From Verrucomicrobiota bacterium (GTDB lineage: Bacteria; Verrucomicrobiota; Verrucomicrobiia; Opitutales; UBA953), in contig BJHS01000004.1 of assembly GCA_014193315.1 (NCBI GenBank), positions 77,153-141,152 of the forward strand: DNA of 64,000 bases, in the 5' to 3' direction. The first letter of the stretch is position 1. Every line of letters starts with the position of its first letter. Below the pieces are notes generated by a model. The model worked only from the letters and a program-made list of their open reading frames with translations. It was not told the origin of the DNA and searched no databases. Positions 1 through 9,787 of this stretch are shown one piece after another. The position numbers and the translations under genes were made by a program.

Positions 1-1
1 C

Positions 2-187
2 AAGCCTGCGCCCAAGGCGCGCAAAGGCGCCAAGGCGGCCGATGCGGCGCAACCCTTGTTCGGTTTCGCCACCGAGGAGACGATACGACGCGGTCTGTTC
101 GGCGGCACGCCCATGACCTTCATCGAAGGCCAGGACGTCGACGTCCCGACCTACATCCGCAAGGCCGTCCGCTTGCCGGGCGGCTGA
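2..187 (+). CDS. 3' end of a truncated CDS, probably cell division protein FtsZ
   Basis: The window opens inside a reading frame that runs to a TGA at 185-187. The visible 61 residues start with a Lys/Ala/Pro-rich linker, then contain TEETIRRGLFGGTP and end in DVDVPTYIRKAVRLPGG. An unstructured linker followed by an acidic-D-V/I-P-T-Y/F-I/L-R-K peptide is the usual form of the FtsZ C-terminal tail that binds FtsA, ZipA or SepF at the division ring. Only this tail is visible and the GTPase domain lies outside the window, so the call rests on one short motif. Another protein with a similar tail cannot be excluded. Confidence 0.5.
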   Translation, partial: KPAPKARKGAKAADAAQPLFGFATEETIRRGLFGGTPMTFIEGQDVDVPTYIRKAVRLPGG

Positions 188-239
188 GGAAAGTCGCTTC
201 CCGGTTGCGCCCGTCGGCCCCGCTCCTAACTTGCCAGCC

Positions 240-1460
240 ATGCCCGCCTACGATGTCGCCGCCCTACGCCGGGACTTCCCAATCCTCGGGCGGACCGTGC
301 ATGGCCGCCCGCTGGCGTACCTTGATAACGCCGCGACCTCGCAGAAGCCCACGGTGGTGATCGAGGCGTTGACCCGCTATTACTCCGAGCATAACGCCAA
401 CGTCCACCGCGGGGTCCATCTCCTCAGCGAGGAAGCCACGACGGCCTACGAGGCCGCCCGCTGGTCCGTCGCCCGGTTCCTCGGCTTGGCGGACGGCCGC
501 GGCTGTGTCTTCGTGCGCGGCGCCACCGAAGGTATCAACCTCGTGGCCGAATGCTGGGGTCGCGTTCACCTCAAGGCCGGCGACGAGATTCTCCTGACGC
601 AGATGGAGCACCATGCGAACATCGTGCCTTGGCAGGTCATCGCGGAGCGGACCGGCGCCAAGGTCGTCGTCGCCCCCGTCACGCCGCGCGGGGAGATCGA
701 CCTCGTCGCCTTCCAGGGGTTGCTCTCGCCTCGCACCAAGCTCGTCGCCTTCGCCCACGTCTCCAACGCCCTCGGCACCGTCAATCCCGCCGCCGCGCTG
801 ACGCGACTCGCCAAGGCCGTCGGCGCCACGGTGCTAATCGACGGCTGCCAGGCCGCCGCCCACTTCAAAGTCGACATCCCGGCCCTCGGTTGCGACTTCT
901 ACGCCTTCTCCGGCCACAAGACGTTTGGCCCGACCGGCATCGGCGTGCTCTGGGGGCGGCCGGAACTGCTCGACGCCCTACCGCCGTACCAGTTCGGCGG
1001 CGACATGATCCGTAAGGTCGACTTCGCCGGCACCACCTTCCGCGAGGCCCCCGAGCGTTTCGAGGCCGGCACCCCGGACATCGCCGGCGTCCTCGGCCTG
1101 GCCGTCGCCTTGGAGTATTTCATGCCCCGCCAGCCCGTCGCGCATGCGCATGAGCAGGCCTTGCTCGCCGCCGCGACCGCGCGCCTCCGCGCCATCCCGG
1201 GGCTGACCATCGTCGGCGAAGCTCCGGAGAAAGTCGCCGTGCTCTCGTTCAATATCGCCGGCGGCCACTCGCACGACATCGGTACCTTGCTCGACGCGGA
1301 CGGCATCGCCATCCGCACGGGGCACCATTGCTGCATGCCGCTGATGAAGCACCTCGGCATCCCGGGGACGGCCCGCGCCTCCTTCGCGTTCTACAACACG
1401 ATGGAGGAAGTCGAGCGCCTCGGCGCCTCGCTCGAGAAGATCCGGCGGATGATGGCCTAG
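240..1460 (+). CDS. sufS: Cysteine desulfurase, SufS type
   Basis: PLP-dependent enzyme that takes sulfur from L-cysteine as an enzyme persulfide for iron-sulfur cluster assembly in the cytoplasm. The 406 residues match the family length. The PLP lysine is K227 in SGHKTFGP, and the catalytic cysteine is C364 in RTGHHCCMP, the group II (SufS/CsdA) arrangement. The N-terminal LDNAATSQKP and ATEGINLVAE motifs also fit. An in-frame TTG lies at 231, but the ATG at 240 is the better start because it places the usual leader directly before the fold. No SufE, SufU or SufBCD gene is adjacent. The 3' end overlaps the convergent oxidoreductase gene by 4 bp. Confidence 0.95.
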   Translation: MPAYDVAALRRDFPILGRTVHGRPLAYLDNAATSQKPTVVIEALTRYYSEHNANVHRGVHLLSEEATTAYEAARWSVARFLGLADGRGCVFVRGATEGINLVAECWGRVHLKAGDEILLTQMEHHANIVPWQVIAERTGAKVVVAPVTPRGEIDLVAFQGLLSPRTKLVAFAHVSNALGTVNPAAALTRLAKAVGATVLIDGCQAAAHFKVDIPALGCDFYAFSGHKTFGPTGIGVLWGRPELLDALPPYQFGGDMIRKVDFAGTTFREAPERFEAGTPDIAGVLGLAVALEYFMPRQPVAHAHEQALLAAATARLRAIPGLTIVGEAPEKVAVLSFNIAGGHSHDIGTLLDADGIAIRTGHHCCMPLMKHLGIPGTARASFAFYNTMEEVERLGASLEKIRRMMA

Positions 1461-2695
1461 TCCAGCAGCTGGCCTTCCTTGAGCAGGATGGCGCGCAGCT
1501 TGGCGTAGTCGACGTCCTGGACCGCCAGTCGTCCGTCGATGGCGAGGGAGGCCGCGGCGCCGGCGCTCTGGCCGAGAATCATGAAGACCGGCTCCATGCG
1601 CGACGAGCCGAAGGCCGGGTGGGTGGAGGAGATGACCGTGGGGACGAGCAGGTTGACGCACTCGGTCTTCTTCGGGCGGATCGCGCGATAGCTGATGCGG
1701 TAGGGCTTGGGCACGGCGTAGTCGAACTGGCCGTCGAGGCCGACCATGTCGCCCTGCCAGTTCAGCTGGGCGGCGGTGATCTCCTCCGGCTTCGAGGTGC
1801 GCAGATGGGTGATGTGCGCGTCCTTGGCCGTCTTGTAGATGATCCGGCGCACGACGTGCGAGTCCATGATGAAGCTGCCGAGGCCGACCGAATCCTCGAC
1901 CTTGGTCTTTCCGAGGCACTCGTGTTCGGTGGGCACGTTGTCACCGCGGAGACGGCGACCTTCTCGCACGTAGAGTTCGTGCGGCCAGCCGGCGGTCTCC
2001 GGGAAGTCCTTCTTCGGGGGTCCGAACTGCGCCACGCGGGCGCGGAGCTCGGCCGGGATGCCCGGGTCGTTGGCGAGGAAGTAGAGGTAGCCCTGCCGGT
2101 AGTTCACATGGTCCTGTAAGATCCGTTCACGTTCCTCGTAGCTCCCTTCGGCCCAGCCGAAGCTGCCGCCCACGTAGTCGAGCGAAACCGGTCCGGCGCT
2201 ATTGCCGTTCTCGAAGACGAGCTTCGTGAGCCGGTCGCCTTGCTTCTCCACCTGCGCGAGGCGGTGTTCGAAGAAGACAGGGACATCAAGGTCGGTGAGC
2301 ATCGTCAGGAAGAGCGTCTCGACCTCGGCGGGGCTTTGGACCTGCTTCTTGAAGAAATCGAGGAAGACCGTCTTGGCCATCCCGCCGATGGATTCCTTCT
2401 TGCCGTAGTCCACGTCGCTCAGGCCGGAGGAAGACATCCCGCCGACGTGGCGGCGGAAGACGAAGATGCCGACGGACTTCCCCATCTTCTTCGCCTGGTA
2501 GGCGGCGGAGACCGCCGCGGGGCTGGCGCCGTAGATCACTACGTCGAAGTCGTAGGTCTTCGGCTCGGCGACCTTGGGGACGGGGTAGTAATACTTCAGG
2601 CCCGGGTTAGGGTTCGTCGGTCGGGGGAGTTCCTTGGCGAGCAGGCTGGCCGTGAGCGTCGCGGTCAGGACGAGGAGGCGGGAAGGGCGGAGCAT
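1457..2695 (-). CDS. Secreted FAD-dependent oxidoreductase (FAD_oxidored-like)
   Basis: The protein starts with a clear signal peptide (MLRPSRLLVLTATLTASLLA), followed by the FAD-binding Rossmann motif VVIYGASPAAVSAAYQAKKMG and HVGGMSSSGLSDVDYGKK. This matches the FAD_oxidored (PF12831) proteins that Planctomycetes and Verrucomicrobia export in large numbers. The substrate is unknown, though relatives often sit in carbohydrate-related settings. An upstream in-frame start at 2737 would add 14 residues ahead of the hydrophobic core, so the ATG at 2695 is preferred. The 412-residue product ends in a typical GQSAGAAASLAID segment. It is transcribed convergently with sufS and appears monocistronic. 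Confidence 0.85.
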   Translation of the reverse strand: MLRPSRLLVLTATLTASLLAKELPRPTNPNPGLKYYYPVPKVAEPKTYDFDVVIYGASPAAVSAAYQAKKMGKSVGIFVFRRHVGGMSSSGLSDVDYGKKESIGGMAKTVFLDFFKKQVQSPAEVETLFLTMLTDLDVPVFFEHRLAQVEKQGDRLTKLVFENGNSAGPVSLDYVGGSFGWAEGSYEERERILQDHVNYRQGYLYFLANDPGIPAELRARVAQFGPPKKDFPETAGWPHELYVREGRRLRGDNVPTEHECLGKTKVEDSVGLGSFIMDSHVVRRIIYKTAKDAHITHLRTSKPEEITAAQLNWQGDMVGLDGQFDYAVPKPYRISYRAIRPKKTECVNLLVPTVISSTHPAFGSSRMEPVFMILGQSAGAAASLAIDGRLAVQDVDYAKLRAILLKEGQLLD

Positions 2696-2789
2696 GGGGG
2701 AGGTGATGGCCTCTAATCGACGGGCAATAAAAGCCAATCCGGCACCTAGCCTAGGGGTGCCGGTGTCGGATGGCTTGAATCCTCCGAGG

Positions 2790-3914
2790 TCACGTCGCCC
2801 CTGCGTTCGTGCGCCGGATTACGTCGAGGATGCCCTGGATCTCCCAGTTACGGGCCGGTCCTTCCAGTCCGAGGAGCTGGCGGGCTTCGCGCACATCCTC
2901 CGGGTGGTTGCCCGGCGGCCAATCCATCCAGACGTCCGCGAGCGGGGCGCGCGGCGCGGTCAGCAACGGCAGTAGCGCGTTGATGGCCAGGGTGTCCGCG
3001 CGACCGTCCGGCAGTACCCGGCAGAGAATCTCGTCGATCAGCCGACGGCGATGGCCGGGCAGGGGAACCGTGGGCAGGTCCGCGCCCCAGGCCTTCAGTT
3101 CGGCGCGCCAATCGGGACGCAGGCGGTTGAGTTCGAGGTATTGCGCCAGCCGGCGGTAAGGGTGGCCCGCCGGACGCAGCCCGCGCAGACGCCAGCGGCC
3201 GCACTTCTCCATGTAGAGCCCGTCGAGCCCGAGCAGCAGCATCTCCGCGGGCGCATGGCTGCGGGCCAGCTCGCACATCGGGCCCCGGTTGCCGCCGAGC
3301 CCGAGCGACTCCATCACCAATTCATGGCAGGCGGCCTCCCAGCCGACTTCGCGGATCCGCTGCCTGGCCAGCCGCTGTTTCGCCGCCCAGCGAAGGTTGG
3401 CCCGGCGCCGCAGCCCGCGGGTCAGTTCTTCCTCCGCCGTGCGGACACGTCGGGCCACCTCGCCCGCCCGGCCGCGCAGTTCCAGCAAGGCATCCTCCTC
3501 GGCAAGATCCTCGAGGTCACGCGGCAGATGCGGGAGTAACACGACGGCCTCGGGCTCATGGCCGCTCGCCGTCCGCACCGTGCGCAGGCCGGGAAGCAGC
3601 ACCGCATGCAGCACGACTCCGCCGAAGCGCGGGTCCTTCTGGTGCCCGTGCGCTTCCCAGTCCGCGCAACGCAGGTGGATCTCGACGTCCCCGCGCACCC
3701 GGTGACCGCCCACCCGCAGTTCCGCGCCCAGGAAATCAGGCCCCGCCCCGCGGTTCCAATCGCCCGGGCTCACGACCTCGACCGTCGCTCCCGATGCGGC
3801 GGGCATCGGGCCGCGCACCTCGCCGGAGGCCCACAGCCGTTGGATCGCCCGTTCGCCGATGGCGAAGGGGCCGTAAGGACCCTCGATTTCCTCCACGCGA
3901 TTGCAGGTGCTCAT
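2790..3914 (-). CDS. DUF2851 family protein
   Basis: The 374-residue protein begins MSTCNRVEEIEGPYGPF and contains GDVEIHLRCADWEAHGHQKDP and a later HAVLLPG, which are typical of DUF2851, a family of unknown function frequent in Bacteroidetes and Verrucomicrobia. The conserved D-E-H-W cluster (VEIHL, DWEAHGH) looks like a possible metal- or nuclease-type active site; that is inference only. The frame can be extended upstream to 4052, but the extension runs over the tRNA-Ser gene and lacks family similarity, so the ATG at 3914 is used. It is transcribed divergently from tRNA-Ser. Confidence 0.8.
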   Translation of the reverse strand: MSTCNRVEEIEGPYGPFAIGERAIQRLWASGEVRGPMPAASGATVEVVSPGDWNRGAGPDFLGAELRVGGHRVRGDVEIHLRCADWEAHGHQKDPRFGGVVLHAVLLPGLRTVRTASGHEPEAVVLLPHLPRDLEDLAEEDALLELRGRAGEVARRVRTAEEELTRGLRRRANLRWAAKQRLARQRIREVGWEAACHELVMESLGLGGNRGPMCELARSHAPAEMLLLGLDGLYMEKCGRWRLRGLRPAGHPYRRLAQYLELNRLRPDWRAELKAWGADLPTVPLPGHRRRLIDEILCRVLPDGRADTLAINALLPLLTAPRAPLADVWMDWPPGNHPEDVREARQLLGLEGPARNWEIQGILDVIRRTNAGAT

Positions 3915-3986
3915 GCGTGGAGCCAAGCCGAACTCTTGGCGCAGGGGAAAACCGGAAAAAGACCAAGGGTAATCCTCCGAATCCGC

Positions 3987-4015
3987 TTGAGAGGAACCCC
4001 CGGCGACCTTTGAAT
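3987..4015 (+). promoter_or_regulatory. Candidate sigma-70 promoter for tRNA-Ser
   Basis: TTGAGA at 3987-3992 and TTGAAT at 4010-4015 are separated by 17 bases, and the tRNA 5' end lies 10 bases further on. Spacing and position suit a housekeeping promoter. The -35 matches 5 of 6 consensus bases and the -10 matches 4 of 6. No transcript data are available. Confidence 0.45.
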
Positions 4016-4024
4016 CCTGCGCAC

Positions 4025-4651
<627 letters not shown>

Positions 4652-4686
4652 TTTAAAGGGCTAGGGTCAGGGGCAGGAAAGGCATC

Positions 4687-4761
4687 GGGTAGGGCTGACC
4701 GTCCCGGTCGGCCGTGAATCTGTCGGCTTAGCGGCGGACGAGTAGGGACGCTCGTCCCTAC
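4687..4761. repeat. Intergenic palindromic repeats, dispersed family
   Basis: The segment 4687-4714 (GGGTAGGGCTGACCGTCCCG and onward) recurs in reverse complement at 37144-37171 with essentially one base inserted. A perfect 9-bp hairpin, GTAGGGACG-CT-CGTCCCTAC, follows at 4742-4761. The stretch from 4652 to 4913 has no credible gene and consists of these palindromes plus short GACCCT-rich sequence near 4848-4864. The likely nature is a REP-like noncoding repeat. Confidence 0.7.
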
Positions 4762-4913
4762 CCGCGCGAAGCGCGCCTGAAGTGGCATCAGTTACCCTCG
4801 ATCCAGCACTCGTCGCAGCACTCGATTCAGTACTCCGTGATCTTCCTCTGACCCTGACCCTGCCTCTCATTTGACAACGCTCGCACCCAGGGCAGACCGC
4901 CGGGTCTCCACGC

Positions 4914-5237
4914 ATGCCCCGAAACAAAAACTATCCCAAGACCTTGCCTGAGGCGGTCGAGTTCTGCCTCAAGCGTCTGCCGGTGAAGACACTCGAAGCC
5001 TTGCTGCAGCCGGCGACCGACGAACAGGATCACCACTTCGGTCTCGGGATGTGGGTCCGCAACAACCTCGGCCTGTGGCAAGGCAACGGGGCCTTGCTGG
5101 AGGCCATTCACGCCTGGCATCCCGATGATGCTTCCGGCCCGATTCTCGACGCCTTGGTGGCCTTTCTCCGTCAGCATAAGGACTGGAAGCTCCGCCGTCG
5201 GCTGCTTCGTGCGCCGAAGCCGGACTCAGCCCCCTGA
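4914..5237 (+). CDS. DUF6794-like small protein
   Basis: This 107-residue basic cytoplasmic protein contains TLPEAVEFCLKRLP near the start and HHFGLGMWVRNNLGLW in the middle. The second motif is characteristic of small proteins annotated as DUF6794, sometimes linked to toxin-immunity or prophage-like settings but without a known function. The C-terminus is rich in Arg and Lys (WKLRRRLLRAPKP). The ATG at 4914 is the first in-frame start and follows the repeat region. The gene stands alone, without a partner on the same strand within 60 bp. Confidence 0.7.
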   Translation: MPRNKNYPKTLPEAVEFCLKRLPVKTLEALLQPATDEQDHHFGLGMWVRNNLGLWQGNGALLEAIHAWHPDDASGPILDALVAFLRQHKDWKLRRRLLRAPKPDSAP

Positions 5238-5305
5238 TCTTGGGCTAACCCTCGCAAGGAGCCTTTCCCCTTGTCAAGGGGGGGGGTGCCTTTAACTCTC
5301 ATCCC

Positions 5306-8300
5306 ATGGGCACCCCTCCCATCGGATCGGCCTTGCGGCGCGGTCGGCTCCTGGGCCGCTCGGTCTGGCTTCTCGCGGTCGCCGCCCTCGCGTCGGCCGA
5401 TGATTTTAGCGCCCAGGTCCGCCCGATTCTTCAGGAGTCCTGCTTGGACTGTCATTCGACGAAGAAGCAAAAGGGGGACCTCGATCTGGAGCGTTTCACT
5501 TCGTTGGCTGAGGTGAAGCGTGACCCAAAGGTCTGGGAAGCGGTCGCGGAGCAGGTTGCCTCAGGGGAGATGCCCCCGAAGAAGGAGAAGCCGCTCGCCG
5601 GGGCCGCCAAGCAGACGCTGCTCAATTGGACGCACGCGACGCTCGAGGCCATCGCGTTGGCCCAGGCCGGCGACCCGGGCCCGGTGGTCCTTCGTCGTCT
5701 CTCGAATGCCGAATACACTTATGCGATGCGTGACCTGACGGGGTTGGCCTCCCTTGACCCGGCCCGGGAGTTCCCCGTCGACGGTTCCGCCGGCGAAGGC
5801 TTCACGAATGTCGGGTCCGCGTTGGCGATGTCCCCGGGCCTCCTGGCTAAGTACCTCGACGCGGCCAAAGAAGTCGCGCAACACGCCGTACCGTTGGCCG
5901 ATGGCATCGCGTTCTCCGCGAAGACGACCAAGCGCGACTGGACCAACGAGAAACTTGCCGCGATCAAGGCCTTCTACGCCCGCTACAGCGGGACGGCCAA
6001 AGGGGAGAGCCGCCTCGTGCAAGGCATCAAGGTGGACGTGACCGGAGGGGAGGGGCGCTTGCCGCTGGCCCGCTACCTCACGGCCACGTTGATGTATCGC
6101 GAAGACTTGCGCACGGGCACGAAGTCGGTCGCGCAGTTGGCCGCGCAACTCGACCTCAACGCCAAGTACCTCGGCCAGCTCTGGGCCGTGCTCAATGACC
6201 CCAAGCCCTCGCTCTTCCTCGAACCGATCCGAGCTTCGTGGCGTCAAGCCCAGCCGGCCGACGTCCCGGCTTTGGTGGCGGCGATCAATGCGTGGCAGGG
6301 CTCGCTCAGCCGGTTCGGTGCGATCGGCCATATCGGCAAGGTCAACGGCCCCGCGGGCTGGCAACTGCCGGTGAATCCGTTCGTCGCGGCGGAGGACTTC
6401 CGGGTGATGGTCCCGGAAGGTGTCGCGCCCAAGGCTTATCTGGTCTCGCTCGCCCTGCTTGCGGACCAGCCGTCGGGTAAACTCACCTGGAGCAAGGCGC
6501 GCGTGGTGGTGAAGGGTAAGCCCGACATCGCCGTCGCCCTGCCGGTGGCCCCCTTCAGCGGGGTCATTGAGGTGACGCTGCCGGGCGGACTGCCCAAGGG
6601 AGCCGAATTCTTGGTCGAGTGCCGCCTGGCTAAGGATGTCAGCGAGGGGGCCTGCCTGCAAGCGAGGGTGCTGACCGCCCCGCCGCCCGCGGCGCTTTCG
6701 TTGGTCCCGACGCAAGCACCGATCAACAAGAAGAAAGGGGGCCTCTGGAGCGATGGCGAGGGCGCGATGGGCTTCGCCGCGCCGTTGCTGGCGGCGGAAG
6801 GTGGCAAGGTCCGGCAGGAGCTGCTCCGCGCGGCCCAGGAATTCCGCGAGGTGTTCCCCGTCGCGCTCTGTTATGCCCGCGTGGTGCCGGTCGACGAAGT
6901 CGTCACCCTGACCTTGTTTTACCGCGAGGACGACGTCCTCCAGCGGTTGATGTTGGACGAGGCGGCCACGGCCGAATTGGACCGCCTCTGGGCGGAGTTC
7001 CATTTCGTGAGCCAAGACGCCCTTCAACTGGTCGAGTCGTTCGACGCTTTGTACCAATTCGCCACCCAGGATGCCAACCCCAACGCCTTTGAACCGCTCC
7101 GTGAGCCGATCAAGCGCCAGGCGGCGGAGTTCCAACAGGCATTGCTCGCGGCCGAACCCAAACAAGTGGAAGCCGTCGTGCGCTTGGCCGCCGATGCCTG
7201 GCGCCGGCCGCTGAAGGACGGGGAGGCCGACCAGCTTCGCGCCCTCTACCGCGACCTCCGCCGGCAGGACCTCCCGCATGACCTCGCGGTCCGCCGATTG
7301 ATCGCCCGCGTGCTGGTGTCCTCGGCTTTCCTGTATCGCGGGGAGAAGGCCGTCGCCGGCGAGAAAGCCGCCCCCGTCGACGATTGGGAACTCGCCACCC
7401 GGCTCAGCTTCTTCCTCTGGTCCTCCGCCCCCGACGCGGAACTGCGGGCGCTCGCCGCCGCCGGCAAGCTGCATGAGCCCGCGGTACTGTCGGCACAGCT
7501 GCGCCGACTGGTCCAGGACGGCAAGGCCGCGCGGCTCGCCCGTGAGTTCGGCGGTCAGTGGCTGCACGTGCGCGACGTCGCCAGCCTCGATGAGAAGAGC
7601 GAGCGCCACTTCCCGACCTTCCTGTCCTTGCGGGGCGCGATGCAGGAGGAGGCCGAGCGCTTCTTCGCCGACTTCTTCCAACAGGATCGCCCGGTACGCT
7701 CGCTCCTCGATGCCGACCACGTGTTCGTGAACGGCCCGCTGGCTCGTCACTATGGACTCAAGCCGGTGGGCGAAGGCTGGCAGCGGATCGACGGGGTGCG
7801 GGCCCAAGGTCGCGGCGGCATTCTCGCTTTCGCCGCCACGCTCGCCAAGCAGAGCGGCGCCTCCCGCACCAGCCCCATCCTGCGCGGCAACTGGCTGAGC
7901 GAAGTTTTGCTGGGGGATAAACTCCCCCGTCCGCCCAAGGGCGTCCCGCTCCTGCCCGAAACCGCCCCGCCGGGCCTGACCGAGCGTCAGTTGATCGCAC
8001 AGCATAGCCGCGACCCCGCGTGCGCGCGTTGCCACGACCGCATCGACCCGTTCGGGTTCGCCTTGGAAGGCTTTGATGCCATCGGGCGGGCCCGGGCGAC
8101 GGATGCCACCGGCCTGGCGATCGACACCCGTGCCGTCTTGCCGGGCGGCGTGGCGGTCGATGGCTTGAACGGCCTGCGCGATTACCTCGTCACGCAACGG
8201 CGCGACGATTTCCTCCGTCAGTTCAGCCGCAAGTTGCTCGGTTATGCCCTCGGGCGCGCCGTGCAGCTTTCCGATAAGCCTCTGATCGACGCCCTGGTCG

Positions 8301-8407
8301 CCCGGCTCCAGACCGGCGAAGGTCGCATCGGCGGCGCGCTGGAACTCATCGTGCTCAGCCCGCAGTTTCGCGACGTCCGCGGCCGTGACTTCAAAGCCAC
8401 CCCTTGA
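5306..8407 (+). CDS. DUF1592 domain-containing secreted cytochrome (PSD1/PSCyt type)
   Basis: This 1033-residue protein carries an N-terminal signal segment (LLGRSVWLLAVAALASA) followed by a planctomycete-type cytochrome domain with heme motif CLDCH (C46-H50). After it come a DUF1587-like NAEYTYAMRDLTG, the long DUF1592/DUF1588 core with GNWLSEVLLG, and a second CxxCH, CARCH (C906-H910), in HDRIDPFGFALEGFD. The DUF1585 C-terminus ends with SPQFRDVRG. Such proteins are exported redox enzymes of unknown substrate, almost always encoded beside a DUF1552 protein, as here (4 bp downstream). The two genes very likely form one operon and act together in the periplasm or on the cell surface. Confidence 0.9.
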   Translation: MGTPPIGSALRRGRLLGRSVWLLAVAALASADDFSAQVRPILQESCLDCHSTKKQKGDLDLERFTSLAEVKRDPKVWEAVAEQVASGEMPPKKEKPLAGAAKQTLLNWTHATLEAIALAQAGDPGPVVLRRLSNAEYTYAMRDLTGLASLDPAREFPVDGSAGEGFTNVGSALAMSPGLLAKYLDAAKEVAQHAVPLADGIAFSAKTTKRDWTNEKLAAIKAFYARYSGTAKGESRLVQGIKVDVTGGEGRLPLARYLTATLMYREDLRTGTKSVAQLAAQLDLNAKYLGQLWAVLNDPKPSLFLEPIRASWRQAQPADVPALVAAINAWQGSLSRFGAIGHIGKVNGPAGWQLPVNPFVAAEDFRVMVPEGVAPKAYLVSLALLADQPSGKLTWSKARVVVKGKPDIAVALPVAPFSGVIEVTLPGGLPKGAEFLVECRLAKDVSEGACLQARVLTAPPPAALSLVPTQAPINKKKGGLWSDGEGAMGFAAPLLAAEGGKVRQELLRAAQEFREVFPVALCYARVVPVDEVVTLTLFYREDDVLQRLMLDEAATAELDRLWAEFHFVSQDALQLVESFDALYQFATQDANPNAFEPLREPIKRQAAEFQQALLAAEPKQVEAVVRLAADAWRRPLKDGEADQLRALYRDLRRQDLPHDLAVRRLIARVLVSSAFLYRGEKAVAGEKAAPVDDWELATRLSFFLWSSAPDAELRALAAAGKLHEPAVLSAQLRRLVQDGKAARLAREFGGQWLHVRDVASLDEKSERHFPTFLSLRGAMQEEAERFFADFFQQDRPVRSLLDADHVFVNGPLARHYGLKPVGEGWQRIDGVRAQGRGGILAFAATLAKQSGASRTSPILRGNWLSEVLLGDKLPRPPKGVPLLPETAPPGLTERQLIAQHSRDPACARCHDRIDPFGFALEGFDAIGRARATDATGLAIDTRAVLPGGVAVDGLNGLRDYLVTQRRDDFLRQFSRKLLGYALGRAVQLSDKPLIDALVARLQTGEGRIGGALELIVLSPQFRDVRGRDFKATP

Positions 8408-8411
8408 CCTT

Positions 8412-9743
8412 ATGAACAAGCATCACTTCGGCCGGCGCACCTTCCTCCGCGGCCTCGGCGTGACCATGGCGTTGCCGTGGCTCGAGTCCGCCAATGTCTG
8501 GGGCGACGAGCCGAAGAAGGACCGGCCCGCCAGCGAGGCGCCGGTGCGCATCGCCACGCTCTTTTCCGGTAACGGCTTCCACTCGAAGGAATGGTGGGCG
8601 AAAGGGGAGGGTGAGGGCATGGAACTCGGCAAGGTGCTGACCCCGCTGAAGGACTTCCGGACCAAGCTGCTCTTCGTCAAGGGTCTCTACCATGAGGAGG
8701 CCCGCAAGGGGAACATCCACAGCTCGCAGACCGGCAACCTGCTCTCCGGTGCGCCCATCACCTCGGGGGGAGAGATCCGCTCCGGGACCAGCTTCGACCA
8801 GATGGTCGCGCAGACCTACGGTCGCTCGACCAAGGTGCCGAGCCTCGTGCTCGGCTGCGAACGCTCGTTCCCCGGGGTGCACAAGAATTACTCCATGCTC
8901 TACAGCTCGCACATCTCGTGGAGCTCGCCGACGACCCCGACCCCGCTGGAGATCTACCCGGCCCTCGCCTTTGATCGGCTCTTCAAGGACGCCGCCGCGC
9001 CCGGCGACCGCAGCGTGCTCGACGCGGTGCTGGGCGAGGCGGGAGACCTTCGCCGTAACGTCAGCCAGACCGACCGTCAGAAGCTTGATGAGTACCTCGA
9101 CTCCGTGCGCGACGTCGAGAAGCGCATCGAGTCGGCCGGCCGCCGGGGCGAATTGCAGGGCTGGCGTCCGACGCTCGACCGCCCGGACATCAAGCGACCC
9201 GCCGACGGCATCCCGCAGGATATCGCGGAGCACATGCGCCTCATGTGCGACATCTTGGTGCTGGGCTTCCAGACCGACACCACCCGCGTGACCACGCTCA
9301 AGCTCAACAACGACCACAGCGCGCTGCGCTTCCCCCATATCACCTCCTTGCAGCAGCCCGGCCACGGCATCGATTACATGATCCACCACCTTCTGTCGCA
9401 CTCCGACGGCCAGGACTGGCTCAAGATCAACCAGTTCTTCATGGAGCAGGTCGCCTACCTGGCCCGCAAGATGGAGGCCATCCAGGAAGGCCCGCGCACG
9501 CTGCTGGACAATACCATGTTGATGCACTGTTCCAGCATGATGGCTGGCGCGAAGCACGACAACGACCAGCTTCCCGTCATCCTGCTCGGTGGCGCTGGCG
9601 GTCGCTTGCAGGGAGGACGCGTGTTGGATTACAGGGGTAAGCCTGATCGCCAGCTTTGCCGCCTCTTCCTGTCCATGATGGACAAGGTCGAAGTCCGGCC
9701 GAAGACCTTCGGGGACGCGACCAAACCCTTGGAAGAGGTCTAG
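8412..9743 (+). CDS. DUF1552 domain-containing protein, Tat-exported
   Basis: The 443-residue product starts MNKHHFGRRTFLRGLGVTMA, a clear twin-arginine signal, so it should be exported folded. The body has the DUF1552 pattern, with FSGNGFHSKEWW near residue 50, HSSQTGNLLSGAP near residue 110 and the long NNDHSALRFPHITS segment. Function is not established. The family pairs with DUF1592 cytochromes in Planctomycetes and Verrucomicrobia, and the 4-bp spacing supports co-transcription with the gene upstream. An earlier in-frame start at 8385 lies inside the preceding gene and would bury the Tat signal, so the ATG at 8412 is chosen. Confidence 0.88.
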   Translation: MNKHHFGRRTFLRGLGVTMALPWLESANVWGDEPKKDRPASEAPVRIATLFSGNGFHSKEWWAKGEGEGMELGKVLTPLKDFRTKLLFVKGLYHEEARKGNIHSSQTGNLLSGAPITSGGEIRSGTSFDQMVAQTYGRSTKVPSLVLGCERSFPGVHKNYSMLYSSHISWSSPTTPTPLEIYPALAFDRLFKDAAAPGDRSVLDAVLGEAGDLRRNVSQTDRQKLDEYLDSVRDVEKRIESAGRRGELQGWRPTLDRPDIKRPADGIPQDIAEHMRLMCDILVLGFQTDTTRVTTLKLNNDHSALRFPHITSLQQPGHGIDYMIHHLLSHSDGQDWLKINQFFMEQVAYLARKMEAIQEGPRTLLDNTMLMHCSSMMAGAKHDNDQLPVILLGGAGGRLQGGRVLDYRGKPDRQLCRLFLSMMDKVEVRPKTFGDATKPLEEV

Positions 9744-9787
9744 GTCGTTTCCCGGAAACCTTTTCAACGGGCCAGTGTCCTAGCCCG

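Noticed and set aside
240-1460. A full suf operon
   Set aside because: Only the desulfurase gene is present; the neighbours are unrelated.
5561-8419. 952-codon antisense open frame opposite the DUF1592 gene
   Set aside because: Long antisense frames are common in GC-rich DNA; the plus-strand protein has clear domains and heme motifs, and the antisense one has none.
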